DNA of 64,000 nucleotides from an uncultured Gammaproteobacteria bacterium (GCA_903928015.1 CAIYPF010000030.1:1-64000), one strand, 5' to 3'; counted from the stretch's first letter, positions 8,361 to 17,751 are shown. A program made the numbers and translations. The notes: a model not told the origin generated them from the letters alone.

Positions 8361-9101
8361 TCAGAGCGCCGTGTATCCACCATCGATCAGGATCTCGGTG
8401 CCGGTAATGAACGAGGACTCGTCGCTCGCCAGGAACAGGGCCAGATCGGCGATTTCACGCGGATGCCCGATGCGCTTCACCGGGTTTGCAGCGATCACCG
8501 CATCGATGTATTCCTTGGGCATGCCCGCCACCATGTTGGTGTCGATGGAGCCCGGGCAAAAGCAGTTCACGCGGATGCCCTTGTCTGCGTACTCCACCGC
8601 AGTGGTCTTGGTCATCATGCGCACCGCGCCTTTGGAGGCGCAGTAACCGACCATCTGCGGGAACGCCACCACTGCGGCCATGGATGCGGTATTCACGATG
8701 GAGCCACCGCCACCGGCGAGCATGATCGGGATCGCGTGGCGCATGCCGAGGTAGACGCCCCTGGCATTCACCGCCATCACCCTGTCGAACACCTCGTCGT
8801 CATAATCGCCCGTGGGTGCCATCCCGCCCTGGATACCCGCATTGTTGCAGAGGACGTGCAGGCCACCGAATCGCGACACGGCAAGATCAAGCATGGCCTT
8901 GACCTCGGCGCTCTTCGAGACGTCGAGCTGGAACGGCACACAGCAGGCACCGGCAGACGCAGCTACTTCGTTCTGCTTGCCGGAGATATCGGCCGCCACC
9001 ACCATCGCGCCCTCGCGCACAAAGCGCTCGACAATCGCCTTGCCCATGCCGGCGCCCGCGCCGGTCACCACTGCCACCTTGCCTTCGAGTCTTCCGGTCA
9101 T
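8361..9101 (-). CDS. SDR family oxidoreductase
   Basis: Classical short-chain dehydrogenase/reductase of 246 residues from the ATG at 9101 (sequence MTGRLEGKVAVVTGAG). Cofactor motif TGAGAGMG, the NNAG motif in VLCNNAGIQGG, active-site Ser in NTASMAA and YCASK with the catalytic Tyr and Lys are all present, and it ends with the usual DGGYTAL. The Asp after the second strand (VVAADISGK) favours NAD(H). An open frame continues upstream to 9266 but looks non-coding and overlaps the next gene. It likely oxidises a secondary alcohol in the same route as the adjacent genes. Confidence 0.92.
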   Translation of the reverse strand: MTGRLEGKVAVVTGAGAGMGKAIVERFVREGAMVVAADISGKQNEVAASAGACCVPFQLDVSKSAEVKAMLDLAVSRFGGLHVLCNNAGIQGGMAPTGDYDDEVFDRVMAVNARGVYLGMRHAIPIMLAGGGGSIVNTASMAAVVAFPQMVGYCASKGAVRMMTKTTAVEYADKGIRVNCFCPGSIDTNMVAGMPKEYIDAVIAANPVKRIGHPREIADLALFLASDESSFITGTEILIDGGYTAL

Positions 9102-9156
9102 CGTCTGGTCGCTCCGAATGTTGTAAGGAACAATCCCGCACCTGTGGTGCCCTGCC

Positions 9157-11010
9157 TCAGTCGCCCGGGTGCAGCCGCACCAGCATGTTGTTGGCGCTCT
9201 CCGACCCCCAGACCCCGGGATCACGCTTGCCGACGGGCAGGCTCGAATACGTGGTCCAGACATCACCGCTTGCAGGGTCTATCTCGATCATCCGGATGAA
9301 GCTCTCGCGCCGGGGCAAGGGGTACTGGGTCCACTTCTCCGAGGCGATGTCGAAACGGTAGATACGATCGGAATTGGATGTGGCTGCCCAGATGGCGTTG
9401 CGTTTCTTGTCGAGGGTGACGCCGTAGGGCGCAGCGCCCGGGTCGGGGATGCTGTAGCGCTGGATTTCCGTGCCGTTCAGCGAGTCGAATTTCACCAACT
9501 GCCCCGCTCCAAAGAGCGGAATCCAGAGGATGCCGTCTTCCTGGATGGCAAGGCGGCGCGGACCACTTCCGCGTTCGAAGGGCACGATGCGCTCGGGCAC
9601 GTTGGCGGTGGCGTCGTAGCTGCCGACGAAGCCGTAGAGCTGCGCCCACCACACGCGGTTTCGCGGTGCGTCGAAGGCGGCGCCATAAAGCAGCGAGTGG
9701 AAATGCGACTCTCCGCCGGAGAGCGGCATCCGGTGCGTCTCCACGGAACCCGTGTCGACGTTGATGCCCCAGAGTTCGTTCATGCCCATGTCGGTGATGT
9801 AGATGCGCCGACTTGCATCAGGCTGCACATGACGGTCCGAGTTGTAGGCAAAGTCGTGCGTGACACCGAAGGTCTTCCCGGGCGGCGGCGCATAGAGCCG
9901 CCATTCGTGGGTGCGTGTGTTGAAACGCCCGATGTGGAAACTGTTCTCGAGAGCGATCCAGAGATTGCCCTCGGCGTCGGAATTCATGGTGTGCGGCCCC
10001 TGAGGGCCATCGCCCGGGACGTCGTACCACTCGACCGAGCCATCCGCGGGATTCAGCCCGCCCACGCGGTCCTTGTCGGTCTCGATGAACCAGACCCGGT
10101 CCGAGCCCGGAGCGATGGCGATCTCGCGTGTCCAGCCGAAGGTGGGCAGCACGTACTCCTGGACCGTGGTCGAGGCACCGGGTCCGTAAGTGCCAAGACG
10201 CTCCAGGTCGTCGTAACCCTTGTAGGTGGAGGAATCCACCGGGTAGTTCTTCGCCAGCTCGGGAATGATCACTTCCATGTCGCGCGGCGAAAACAGGCTG
10301 GTATCAGGCTGCAGCAAGGCGTTGTAGGCGGGACTGCCTTCCTTGAGACCCCAACGCAACTCCTGCTTCTCACCGAGGCGAAGCGTCACCCAGCGCATGT
10401 ACTGCACGGCGCTCTTCCATGCCTCGATGCGCGGATGCACGGGATCAGGACCCTTTTGCATGGCAACGCTACGGCGACCGTCGTAGGCGAGATCCTTCAC
10501 CGCGCGGTCAAGCCAGGCCTCGGTGCGCCGCTCGACCGGAAGGTCTTTCATCTTTGCCGCGAACTTGCGCACCCGCTCGGCGCCCAACTGGTGGCAGTTC
10601 GAGCAGTGCAAGGTGCTCATGTGATAGGCAAGCGAGTTTGTGTCGCCCTGCAGCCAGGCCGAGGGCGGCACCTGATCCGCAGTGTTGCTGATCTTTTTCA
10701 TGACAAGCGAGAGTTCTGCGCGCCCGGCAGATGCATCGAGCTTCCTGGCGCTTTCCGACCAGCCGATGCGGAAGGCGTCGATTGCGAGTCCGTCGGCGCC
10801 GGGGGCATTCACGGTCGCCGAAAAGCCACCGTCTTCGCCGGAAAACACGGAGGTCGAATACGGCATCAGGTTCTCGCCGCTGATCCGCACCCGCACATGC
10901 GCGAGCGCCCGGCCACCGGCATCGCTGACGTGTCCGGAAACCGTGAGTGCGCCATGAGAGAACGCCGAGAACAGGGACAGGAGCGCCGCGGCGGCAACCG
11001 GAATCCTCAT
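9157..11010 (-). CDS. Exported cytochrome c / Vgb-like beta-propeller protein with N-terminal carboxypeptidase-regulatory-like domain
   Basis: 617-residue protein with a Sec signal peptide (cleavage expected near residue 20, FSHG-ALTV), so it should act in the periplasm. Order of parts: a carboxypeptidase-regulatory-like beta sandwich (about 22-105), a short segment with one haem-c motif CSNCH at 136-140, and from about 270 a six-bladed-propeller-like region resembling streptogramin lyase (Vgb), with repeated pieces such as PRRLAIQEDGILWIPLFG and NAIWAATSNSDRIYRF. Similar proteins are annotated as carboxypeptidase regulatory-like or Vgb family proteins of unknown function. True Vgb lyase activity is not implied. 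Its start faces the amidase gene divergently. Confidence 0.75.
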   Translation of the reverse strand: MRIPVAAAALLSLFSAFSHGALTVSGHVSDAGGRALAHVRVRISGENLMPYSTSVFSGEDGGFSATVNAPGADGLAIDAFRIGWSESARKLDASAGRAELSLVMKKISNTADQVPPSAWLQGDTNSLAYHMSTLHCSNCHQLGAERVRKFAAKMKDLPVERRTEAWLDRAVKDLAYDGRRSVAMQKGPDPVHPRIEAWKSAVQYMRWVTLRLGEKQELRWGLKEGSPAYNALLQPDTSLFSPRDMEVIIPELAKNYPVDSSTYKGYDDLERLGTYGPGASTTVQEYVLPTFGWTREIAIAPGSDRVWFIETDKDRVGGLNPADGSVEWYDVPGDGPQGPHTMNSDAEGNLWIALENSFHIGRFNTRTHEWRLYAPPPGKTFGVTHDFAYNSDRHVQPDASRRIYITDMGMNELWGINVDTGSVETHRMPLSGGESHFHSLLYGAAFDAPRNRVWWAQLYGFVGSYDATANVPERIVPFERGSGPRRLAIQEDGILWIPLFGAGQLVKFDSLNGTEIQRYSIPDPGAAPYGVTLDKKRNAIWAATSNSDRIYRFDIASEKWTQYPLPRRESFIRMIEIDPASGDVWTTYSSLPVGKRDPGVWGSESANNMLVRLHPGD

Positions 11011-11213
11011 GGATCAGTCCTCGGGAGGGCCGGGTACGGCACGGAGCCAGTCCACAGCTGTGTTGATTTCGGCGAATGCTATCAACGCACCTGTTGCAGT
11101 GTCAACTCGCCCGGGGCGGCCGGCTGTTGCGTGCGGCGGGACCGGCGTCGTTCAATACATCGCAATACGGGCCCGCGGCGCCCACCGAATCCCGCCACCC
11201 GGAGAGCATCCCC

Positions 11214-11984
11214 ATGACGGATTTGCGCACAGTCCTCGTCCAGGCCAACCAGATCTGGGAAAACAAGACGGCCAACCTCCGCCACTACGAAGAACTTCTC
11301 GCGGACACGCGCGACGTGGACCTGATCGTACTGCCGGAGATGTTCCACACCGCTTTCTCGATGAGCGCCACCGAACTGGCCGAGGACGGCAACGGCCCAG
11401 GAATCGCTTGGCTGAAGCAACAGGCGGCGGCGCGCAATTGCGCGCTCTACACCTCGCTGATCGCCATCGAGGACGGCAAGTACCTGAACCGCGGCGTCTT
11501 CGTGCAACCCGATGGCAGCGTCCACACCTACGACAAGCGCAAATGCTTCACGCTGGCAGGCGAGGATCGGACCTACACCGCAGGCACACGGGAAGTGATC
11601 GTGGAGTTCCGCGGCTGGAAGCTGCAGTTGCAGATCTGCTACGACCTTCGTTTTCCGGAGATCGTCCGCAACCGTCTGGACTCCGACGGCACGCCCGCCT
11701 ACGACGCCATCCTCTACGTGGCGAACTGGCCGCAGCGCCGAAGCCTGCACTGGCAGACACTCTTGCGCGCCCGGGCCATCGAGAACCAGTGCTACGTGAT
11801 CGGCGTGAACCGCGTGGGAGAAGACGGCAAAGGACTGGTGTACTCGGGTGACTCCGCCTGCATCGACCTGCTGGGCAACGAAAGCGCCTGCCCCGCCAGC
11901 CAGGAAACCGTGCAAGCGGTCACGCTCTCACGCAGCGAACTCGACACCACGCGCGCGGCGATACCGTTCCTCAAGGATCGCTGA
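11214..11984 (+). CDS. Carbon-nitrogen hydrolase, omega-amidase-like (YafV/Nit2 type)
   Basis: 256-residue nitrilase-superfamily amidase from the ATG at 11214, preceded by GGAGAG. The catalytic triad is visible: Glu42 in VLPEMFHT, Lys108 in YDKRK and Cys142 in QICYDLRFPE. The segments YVANWPQRR and GVNRVGEDGKGLVYSG match the E. coli YafV/omega-amidase subgroup, which hydrolyses 2-oxoglutaramate and 2-oxosuccinamate left by glutamine or methionine-salvage transamination. It stands alone, and its 3' end overlaps the convergent monooxygenase gene by 14 bases. Confidence 0.87.
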   Translation: MTDLRTVLVQANQIWENKTANLRHYEELLADTRDVDLIVLPEMFHTAFSMSATELAEDGNGPGIAWLKQQAAARNCALYTSLIAIEDGKYLNRGVFVQPDGSVHTYDKRKCFTLAGEDRTYTAGTREVIVEFRGWKLQLQICYDLRFPEIVRNRLDSDGTPAYDAILYVANWPQRRSLHWQTLLRARAIENQCYVIGVNRVGEDGKGLVYSGDSACIDLLGNESACPASQETVQAVTLSRSELDTTRAAIPFLKDR

Positions 11985-13503
11985 GCGAGCCCGCACGCCC
12001 GAACGCCATGTCCTCGTCGACCCGATCGGCCATCAGGCTGTCGAGAGCATCGGCAAAATAGTTCTGCCGCACGATCCACGGCCGCCTGCTGGCGGACTTC
12101 GGCAAGGCGTGCGGGTTGCGCAGCACATAGCCCGCCTGCAGGTCCCACAGGGGTTTTTCGGTGACCGGCGCATTACCGATGTGCGGAGAGGCTCTGGTGT
12201 AGTCCTTGGAGCGCATGTAGCGGATCAGCCGCGCGGCGGCGCGGGCCGTCATGTCGGCGCGCAAGGTCCAGGAGGCATTGGTGTAGCCGATGCACCAGAT
12301 GAGGTTCGGTACGTCCTCGAGCATGAAGGACTTGTAGGAGAATCGCTCCTGCGGTTTGACCTCGGTGCCGTCGATGCTGACCCGCACGCCGCCAAGGGCA
12401 CGCAATCGCAGCCCCGTGGCGGTAACGATCACATCCGCATCCAGACGTGAACCGGACGTGAGAGCGATGCCGCCAGCGTCGATGTGGTCGACATGGTCCG
12501 TCACCATTTCGACACGTCCTGCGGAAATGGCGGCAAAGAGATCGCCATCGGCCACGAGGCAGAGCCGCTGGTCCCAGGGGTTGTAGCGGGGCTTGAAGTG
12601 CAGATCCACCGGATATTCCGGCGGCAACAGCGACACGTTCTGCGTGCGCAGGATGCGCTTCGTCAGCGCCGGCGCGGATCGGGCCAGGGTCCAGAACAAG
12701 GCCTCGAAGGTAGACGCCAGGAAGCGCGCGATCCGGTGCGTGGCATTCACAGGCAGGAAGCCGCGCAGGAATTCCACGAGCGGATTCACCCGGGCACCGG
12801 CGAACAGATAACCCGGTGAGCGCTGCAGCATGGTCACCTTGGCCGCCGTCCGTGCCAGCGCCGGCACGAGTGACACCGCTGTCGCCCCGCTGCCGATCAC
12901 AACGATTTTCTTGCCCGAGCAGGCCAGATCCTCCGGCCAGTGCTGCGGGTGCACCACCGTGCCCGCAAAACTCCCGATGCCCGGAAATTCGGGCGTGTAG
13001 CCCGCGTCGTAGTCGTAGTAACCGGAGCCGAAAAACACAAAGCGCGCGCGATGGACCGTGTCGCAGCCGTCCTCGCTGGCACGCACCGTCCACATGTCGG
13101 TGCCGGAATCCCAGTCGGCCGAGTGGACCTGCGTGCGGAAGCGGATGTGCTCGAAGATGCCGTGCTTGCGGGCGGTGTTCTCGAGATAGTCGCGGATGTC
13201 GGCGCCGTCGGCCACCTCTTCCTCGCGGGTCCACGGCTCCCACGGAAAGCTGAGCGCGAAGATGGAGGAATCCGAGCGCACGCCCGGGTAACGGAACAGG
13301 TCCCAGGTGCCGCCCACGCGATCACGTCGCTCGAGTATGCGGTAACGGATGCCGGGGTTGCCTTGGCTGATGCGGAAGGCCGCGCCAATGCCGGAGAAGC
13401 CGGCACCCACGATGATGAGATCGTAGTCGCAGCCGTCATCGCCTGCGGATTGCGTCTCAGCGGCGCAGGGGCTGCTCATCGTGACGGTCTCTGGTGGGGG
13501 CAT
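11971..13503 (-). CDS. Flavin-containing monooxygenase, Baeyer-Villiger type (second copy family)
   Basis: 510-residue FAD/NADPH monooxygenase related to but clearly diverged from the one at the window start. FAD motif GAGFSG at residues 33-38, fingerprint FAGTVVHPQHWP at 179-190 matching FxGxxxHxxxWP, and a second Rossmann motif GSGATA. The early part, RYPGVRSDSSIFALSFPW, is typical of the ethionamide-activating EtaA-like group of Baeyer-Villiger enzymes. ATG codons at 13503 and 13479 are both possible, and neither has an obvious ribosome-binding site. Its 3' end overlaps the convergent amidase gene by 14 bases. Confidence 0.87.
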   Translation of the reverse strand: MPPPETVTMSSPCAAETQSAGDDGCDYDLIIVGAGFSGIGAAFRISQGNPGIRYRILERRDRVGGTWDLFRYPGVRSDSSIFALSFPWEPWTREEEVADGADIRDYLENTARKHGIFEHIRFRTQVHSADWDSGTDMWTVRASEDGCDTVHRARFVFFGSGYYDYDAGYTPEFPGIGSFAGTVVHPQHWPEDLACSGKKIVVIGSGATAVSLVPALARTAAKVTMLQRSPGYLFAGARVNPLVEFLRGFLPVNATHRIARFLASTFEALFWTLARSAPALTKRILRTQNVSLLPPEYPVDLHFKPRYNPWDQRLCLVADGDLFAAISAGRVEMVTDHVDHIDAGGIALTSGSRLDADVIVTATGLRLRALGGVRVSIDGTEVKPQERFSYKSFMLEDVPNLIWCIGYTNASWTLRADMTARAAARLIRYMRSKDYTRASPHIGNAPVTEKPLWDLQAGYVLRNPHALPKSASRRPWIVRQNYFADALDSLMADRVDEDMAFGRAGSLSDP

Positions 13504-13699
13504 AGTGTTGCGAACGCTGGCTGCGCGGCCGGGAAGCTGAGCCTTCAGCAGTCACCGGTAAAGCCATTCTGACGTGCGCATAGCGCCAGGGAGCATAAGG
13601 CCGGCACACACCCGAAACCAAGCCGCCCGGGATGCGAGGGCCTTGACCCGGCCCGCGACACAGAGCACGGCGCCACATGGCGCGGCAACCCGGCACAGG

Positions 13700-14350
13700 C
13701 TAGGACCGAAAGGGTTTTGCCTTGCCGGCTCTGGGCGTGGGCTGGGGCTCGGCAGGCGCGGCGTCGCCCGGAAAGCTGCGGTTCGCGTACCAGCCCTGGA
13801 AGGGGCTGTCCCCGCCCTGCCCCGCCACCGCTGCGTTGCGGGTCATGCGGGATGCCCAATAGCTCTTCTGCAGGGCAGGATCGTCGCTGATCGGCTTCAG
13901 CACGGGCTCACACCGCTCGACGAGGCCACGCGCCACAGGAAAGAAACTGCAGAACGGCTCGCCTTTCTCGAACGTGATCGTGATGTCGGCCCGCGTGATC
14001 TGCCAGTTCATCGAAAAGGTGAAGGGCATCCAGTCGGCCTCGATCAGCGCGCTCATGGGCTGTATCGCGTCCTTGAAACGGTTCACCGGGCCGCTCACCC
14101 ACAGATCGTGACCGGGCGGCGGGCGGATGATCAGCAGCGGGTTGAAGGTCAGGATGCCGCTGCCGAACTGGCTCTCGGCAAAGCCTGCCGGAAAGCTCTC
14201 TTCGGCAGCCCCGGAAGACGCCGCAGTTCCACCGTCGCCAAGCAGGAAAGCGAGGTAGTCCGCGCCAGAGCGCGAGGGCTGCAGCGGGGCATCGGACCGC
14301 TGAATACGACATCCTGGTTTGCGGTGAAACCGTGACCCGCCAGCGTCCAC
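13700..14350 (-). pseudogene. DUF6065-family gene lacking its 5' part
   Basis: The frame up to about 14260 encodes a region I recognise as DUF6065-like: SQFGSGILTFNP, PPPGHDLWVSGPVNRFKD, EADWMPFTFSMNWQITR and FEKGEPFCSFFPV, ending in a proline-rich tail. Family members usually have a further N-terminal portion, which is absent. Upstream the frame runs into the 3' part of the RHS gene, which is read in another frame; the ATG at 14350 is inside RHS coding sequence and is an unlikely start. I therefore read it as a remnant joined to the RHS gene at about 14260-14310 by deletion or recombination. Function of DUF6065 is unknown. Confidence 0.6.
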
Positions 14351-15867
14351 GTAACAACGGTGGAGGTGGCTGTCTTGGCGTTTACCGTGGCGCTCCGGCC
14401 ACGATCCAGATACGCGATCTTGTCGGTCAGATTGCCGTAGGCATCGTAGGTGAAGCGGGTGGTGTCGCCGCCTGCGTCCACCTGCAGGATCAGGTTCTGT
14501 TTGGCGTCGTAGAAGAAGCGCGTGACACCACCCTCGGGGGCCGTGATGGTGCTGATCCTGTTGAACGCGGTGTAGGTGAAGACGGTAACGTTGCCGCTGT
14601 TGTCCGTGCTGGTCAGCAGGTTGCCGCGCCCGTCATAGCTGAGCCTGCGAGTGAACATCGCCAGCAACGCGGCCTTGTTGGCCCCGCTCAGGTTCGCCAG
14701 GTTGCGGGCGAAACCCAGAGATTCGCGAAGGTTCTTGTAGTAATCGCTATCGCTGTTGGCAGCGCCCCAACCGTTTCGGTCCGTCACCGACGTCAGATTG
14801 TCCTTGGCGTCGTAGCCGTAGCTGGTCTCGAAACCGGCCGCATCGATCACCTTGGTGATGTAACCGCTCGCGTTGCATTCGTAGGTCGTGACGTTGCCAA
14901 GAGCGTCCCGCACGGTGGTGCGCACGCCCTTGTAATCGTGATCCGTGAGGTTGAACGCGTAACTGAACGTGGTGACGTTGCCCATGGCGTCCGTCATCTT
15001 CGTCAGCACCGGCGTGCTCGAAGACGAGTCACCGGACCAGTTCACCCTGGTGTACTCGAAGCGGATCTCCCGCACGGTCGCGTCGTTCGACTGCGTCGGC
15101 AGGACGATGCGATTCAGGTAGCCATCTTCCGTGTAGAAGTACTTGGTGACGTGCCCGTAGCGGTCCTGCACCTCGGAGAGGCGGTTGCCCGTCGTGTACC
15201 GGTAGGTAACCAGTGTCACGCCCGTCTCGTCGACGATCGAGGACAGTTTGCTTCTCGTGTACTTGTAGGTAAGCGTATGCCCCGTGTCATCCGCCACCTT
15301 CACCAGGCGGCCCGAGGAATAGGTGAACGTCATCGACACGTCGTTGGTGTCGGTCCATTTGCTGAGATCACCCGAGGTATTGAAAGTGAGCGTGCTCTGG
15401 TCTGCCCGCGTGACCACAAAACCGGTGATCTTGCCCGAGACAACTGTGGGTTTGAGCGTCTCGTAGGCGCCGTCTCCCTGCGTGGTGACGTAGAGGCCGC
15501 TCGCGGGATCGAGCCTGAACAGGTAGACGGAGCCGTCCCCATAGCGGACTTCGTAGGCCTTGCCGCTGTCCCCCTCGCTGATTGTCTTGAGCCGGATGCC
15601 GGTGTTGGCAGCCCAGCGCCCGTCTGTGAAATTGCTCGCGTCGCTGGACCCCGCCCGCGAGTTGTAGGTACGCAGGAACTGGTAGTCCTCGCCACGACTG
15701 GGCAGGAATGTGTCCTGATGGCTGTAGATCAGGTTCCCGTTCGCCACGTTGACGAAGATCTGATCACCGTTGTCGGTGGTGGCTGTGCTCGGCTGGTCGT
15801 TGCGACCGAGCAGGTTCCGCGTGGTGTTCTGCAGGCCGGTCTCGGCACCACCGATCAGAATCGTCAT
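14149..15867 (-). CDS. Truncated RHS/YD-repeat protein
   Basis: 572 codons from the ATG at 15867, which has a good ribosome-binding site (AAAGGA). The protein begins MTILIGGAETGL and carries about ten YD/RHS-type repeats, for example YDAKDNLTSVTDRNG, YDGRGNLLTSTDNSGN and YDAYGNLTDKIAYLDRG. There is no signal peptide. Intact RHS proteins are normally two or three times longer, with a closed beta cocoon, an autocleavage motif and a variable toxin tail; all of that is missing. After VFSGP (about 14305) the reading becomes low-complexity Arg/Ala/Ser sequence, which is the out-of-frame reading of the DUF6065 remnant. The product is probably non-functional. Confidence 0.7.
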   Translation of the reverse strand: MTILIGGAETGLQNTTRNLLGRNDQPSTATTDNGDQIFVNVANGNLIYSHQDTFLPSRGEDYQFLRTYNSRAGSSDASNFTDGRWAANTGIRLKTISEGDSGKAYEVRYGDGSVYLFRLDPASGLYVTTQGDGAYETLKPTVVSGKITGFVVTRADQSTLTFNTSGDLSKWTDTNDVSMTFTYSSGRLVKVADDTGHTLTYKYTRSKLSSIVDETGVTLVTYRYTTGNRLSEVQDRYGHVTKYFYTEDGYLNRIVLPTQSNDATVREIRFEYTRVNWSGDSSSSTPVLTKMTDAMGNVTTFSYAFNLTDHDYKGVRTTVRDALGNVTTYECNASGYITKVIDAAGFETSYGYDAKDNLTSVTDRNGWGAANSDSDYYKNLRESLGFARNLANLSGANKAALLAMFTRRLSYDGRGNLLTSTDNSGNVTVFTYTAFNRISTITAPEGGVTRFFYDAKQNLILQVDAGGDTTRFTYDAYGNLTDKIAYLDRGRSATVNAKTATSTVVTWTLAGHGFTANQDVVFSGPMPRCSPRALARTTSLSCLATVELRRLPGLPKRAFRQALPRASSAAAS

Positions 15868-16226
15868 GAGAAATCCTTTTTCAGGATGGGTTTTTACGCA
15901 GACAAAGCAATACAACCGCGAGGCGTGCGCAATCATCGAGCCATCTCCTCTACCTCACTGTTTGAATTGGCTTTTATTGCGAACACAGCCCTGCCTTCGG
16001 CCAGCGCTGTAAAGAAACTCGACAGTGGCAGAAACTGCAGGGGAAAAGAGGCCAGAAGCCGCCTTTCCGGCAGCTGAAAACGAGGCGACGAGACCGAACG
16101 GAGACGGGGTGGGAGCTGTTATCGGAACCCTTGCCCCCACGTTCCACGGGTCAGAAGCACCTTACCCCAATCGGAGGGATTTGTGATTTCCCCAAAGGGC
16201 AAAGCCGCGGGAAGAATGTCTGCCGC
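15868..16226. other. Intergenic region upstream of the RHS gene
   Basis: About 360 bases with no convincing gene on either strand. The half next to the RHS start is noticeably more AT-rich than its surroundings and should contain the RHS promoter on the minus strand, but I could not settle a -35/-10 pair. The half next to 16226 holds only the 3' flank of the oxidase gene; a short hairpin (16220-16234) overlaps that gene's stop codon and lacks a T-run. Confidence 0.5.
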
Positions 16227-17654
16227 TCAGGCAGGCCTGAGGATCTTGCCCGGATTCATGATGTCCTGCGGATCGAGAGCGTGCTTCAATGCCCGCATCA
16301 CGGCCATAGCCCCCTCCCCTGCCTCGGCCACCAGAAAATCCATCTTGTGAAGCCCCACTCCGTGCTCGCCCGTGCACGTGCCGTCGAGACGCAGCGCGCG
16401 CTCAACCAACGCATGGTTGAGTGCTTCCGCAGCCTCACGCTCGGCAGCATCCGTCGGATCGATCAGATAGCCGAAATGGAAATTGCCGTCACCGACGTGA
16501 CCGACAAGGAAATAGGGAATCCCGCTCGCCTCGGCTTCGTCCACGGACTCCAGCAGACAGTCCGCCAAGCGGCTGATGGGGACGCAGACGTCGGTCGTGA
16601 TCGCGCGACACCCCGGCCGCGATTGCACGCCAGCGAAATAGGCGTTGTGACGCGCAGTCCAGAGGCGCGTCCGCTCCTCGGGTGTGGATGCCCACTCGAA
16701 ATCCTGACCGCCCATCTCGTGCGCGATCTGCTGCACCGTCTTCGCCTGCTCTTCGACACCTGCGGGCGAACCGTGGAACTCCATCAGCAACAAGGGCTCC
16801 TCGCGGAGGCTTAGACCCGAATGCCTGTTCACTGCACGCACCGCATGGCGATCGATCAACTCCACCCGCGCGATGGGAACACCGAGCTGTATGGTCTGGA
16901 TGGTGCTCCGCACAGCCGCCTCAAGCGTGGGGAAGGAGCAGATCGCGGCCGAAATCGCTTCGGGCAGCGGATAGACGCGAAGTGTGATCTCGGTGATCAC
17001 ACCAAGCGTGCCCTCGCTGCCCACGAACAGCCGTGTGAGGTCGTAGCCCGCGCTGGATTTGCGCGCCCGGCTGCCGGTACGGATCACCTCGGCAGATGCC
17101 GTGACCACTTCCAATGCCAGTACGTTCTCGCGCATCGTCCCGTAGCGCACGGCATTGGTGCCACTCGCGCGCGTGGCCGTCATCCCGCCGATGGAGGCCA
17201 CAGCCCCCGGATCGATGGGAAAAAACAGCCCGTGGCTTCGCAACTCCTCGTTCACTTGCTTGCGGGTGACGCCCGGCTGCACCGTGACGGTGAGATCCTC
17301 GGCATTGACGGCAAGCACACGGTTCATGCCGTTCATGTCGATGCTGATGCCGCCTTGCACGGCCAGCACATGCCCCTCCAGCGATGAACCCACGCCAAAG
17401 GGAATGATCGGCACTGCGTACATCGCGGCAAGTCGCACCACCTCTGCCACATCGTCGGTGCTCTCGACGAACACCACTGCCGCCGGGGGCGGCACATCGA
17501 AGGAGGACTCGTCACGGCCGTGCTGCTCTCGGACGGCAAGACCCGTTGCGCAGCGCGCGCCAAAACGGGCCTGCAGGGCTGCCATCAGCGCGGCCGGCAC
17601 GTCGCGCGGAGCAATGTCGGGCAACAACTGCGGCGATAGTTTGGGAACAGTCAT
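16227..17654 (-). CDS. FAD-linked oxidase (D-lactate/glycolate dehydrogenase GlcD-like)
   Basis: 475-residue flavoenzyme of the VAO/PCMH family. The FAD-binding part (about residues 40-220) includes GVGSSLEGHVLAVQGG and TVQPGVTRKQVNEELR, followed by DPGAVASIGGMTATRASGTNAVRYG. The C-terminal cap has the D-lactate dehydrogenase hallmark VGHVGDGNFHF and the closing CTGEHGVGLHK. It would oxidise a D-2-hydroxyacid such as D-lactate and reduce cytochrome c or quinone. ATG at 17654 follows a GAGGACC ribosome-binding site. The FAH-family gene lies 97 bases upstream on the same strand, so co-transcription is likely. Confidence 0.9.
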   Translation of the reverse strand: MTVPKLSPQLLPDIAPRDVPAALMAALQARFGARCATGLAVREQHGRDESSFDVPPPAAVVFVESTDDVAEVVRLAAMYAVPIIPFGVGSSLEGHVLAVQGGISIDMNGMNRVLAVNAEDLTVTVQPGVTRKQVNEELRSHGLFFPIDPGAVASIGGMTATRASGTNAVRYGTMRENVLALEVVTASAEVIRTGSRARKSSAGYDLTRLFVGSEGTLGVITEITLRVYPLPEAISAAICSFPTLEAAVRSTIQTIQLGVPIARVELIDRHAVRAVNRHSGLSLREEPLLLMEFHGSPAGVEEQAKTVQQIAHEMGGQDFEWASTPEERTRLWTARHNAYFAGVQSRPGCRAITTDVCVPISRLADCLLESVDEAEASGIPYFLVGHVGDGNFHFGYLIDPTDAAEREAAEALNHALVERALRLDGTCTGEHGVGLHKMDFLVAEAGEGAMAVMRALKHALDPQDIMNPGKILRPA

Positions 17655-17751
17655 GCTGAGGTCCTCTTCGGGTGCAGCAGGTGTGCCGCGGCAACCGCTT
17701 CGCACTGTGATTGCGCGTGTCGGGCAGCGCAACAGGCCCGTCCCGCACCGG

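Noticed and set aside
7767-9299. 510-codon open frame on the plus strand over the GST and SDR genes
   Set aside because: Both minus-strand genes have full catalytic motifs, while the plus frame is His/Arg-rich and crosses their boundary without any recognised domain.
13700-15867. RHS toxin/immunity or secretion system cassette
   Set aside because: There is no toxin tail, no immunity gene, no VgrG or EagR-type adaptor and no secretion genes nearby; only a repeat fragment remains.
14332-16077. 581-codon plus-strand frame opposite the RHS gene
   Set aside because: It mirrors the repeat gene and has only Val/Arg/Gly-rich sequence; the minus strand has YD repeats and a good ribosome-binding site.
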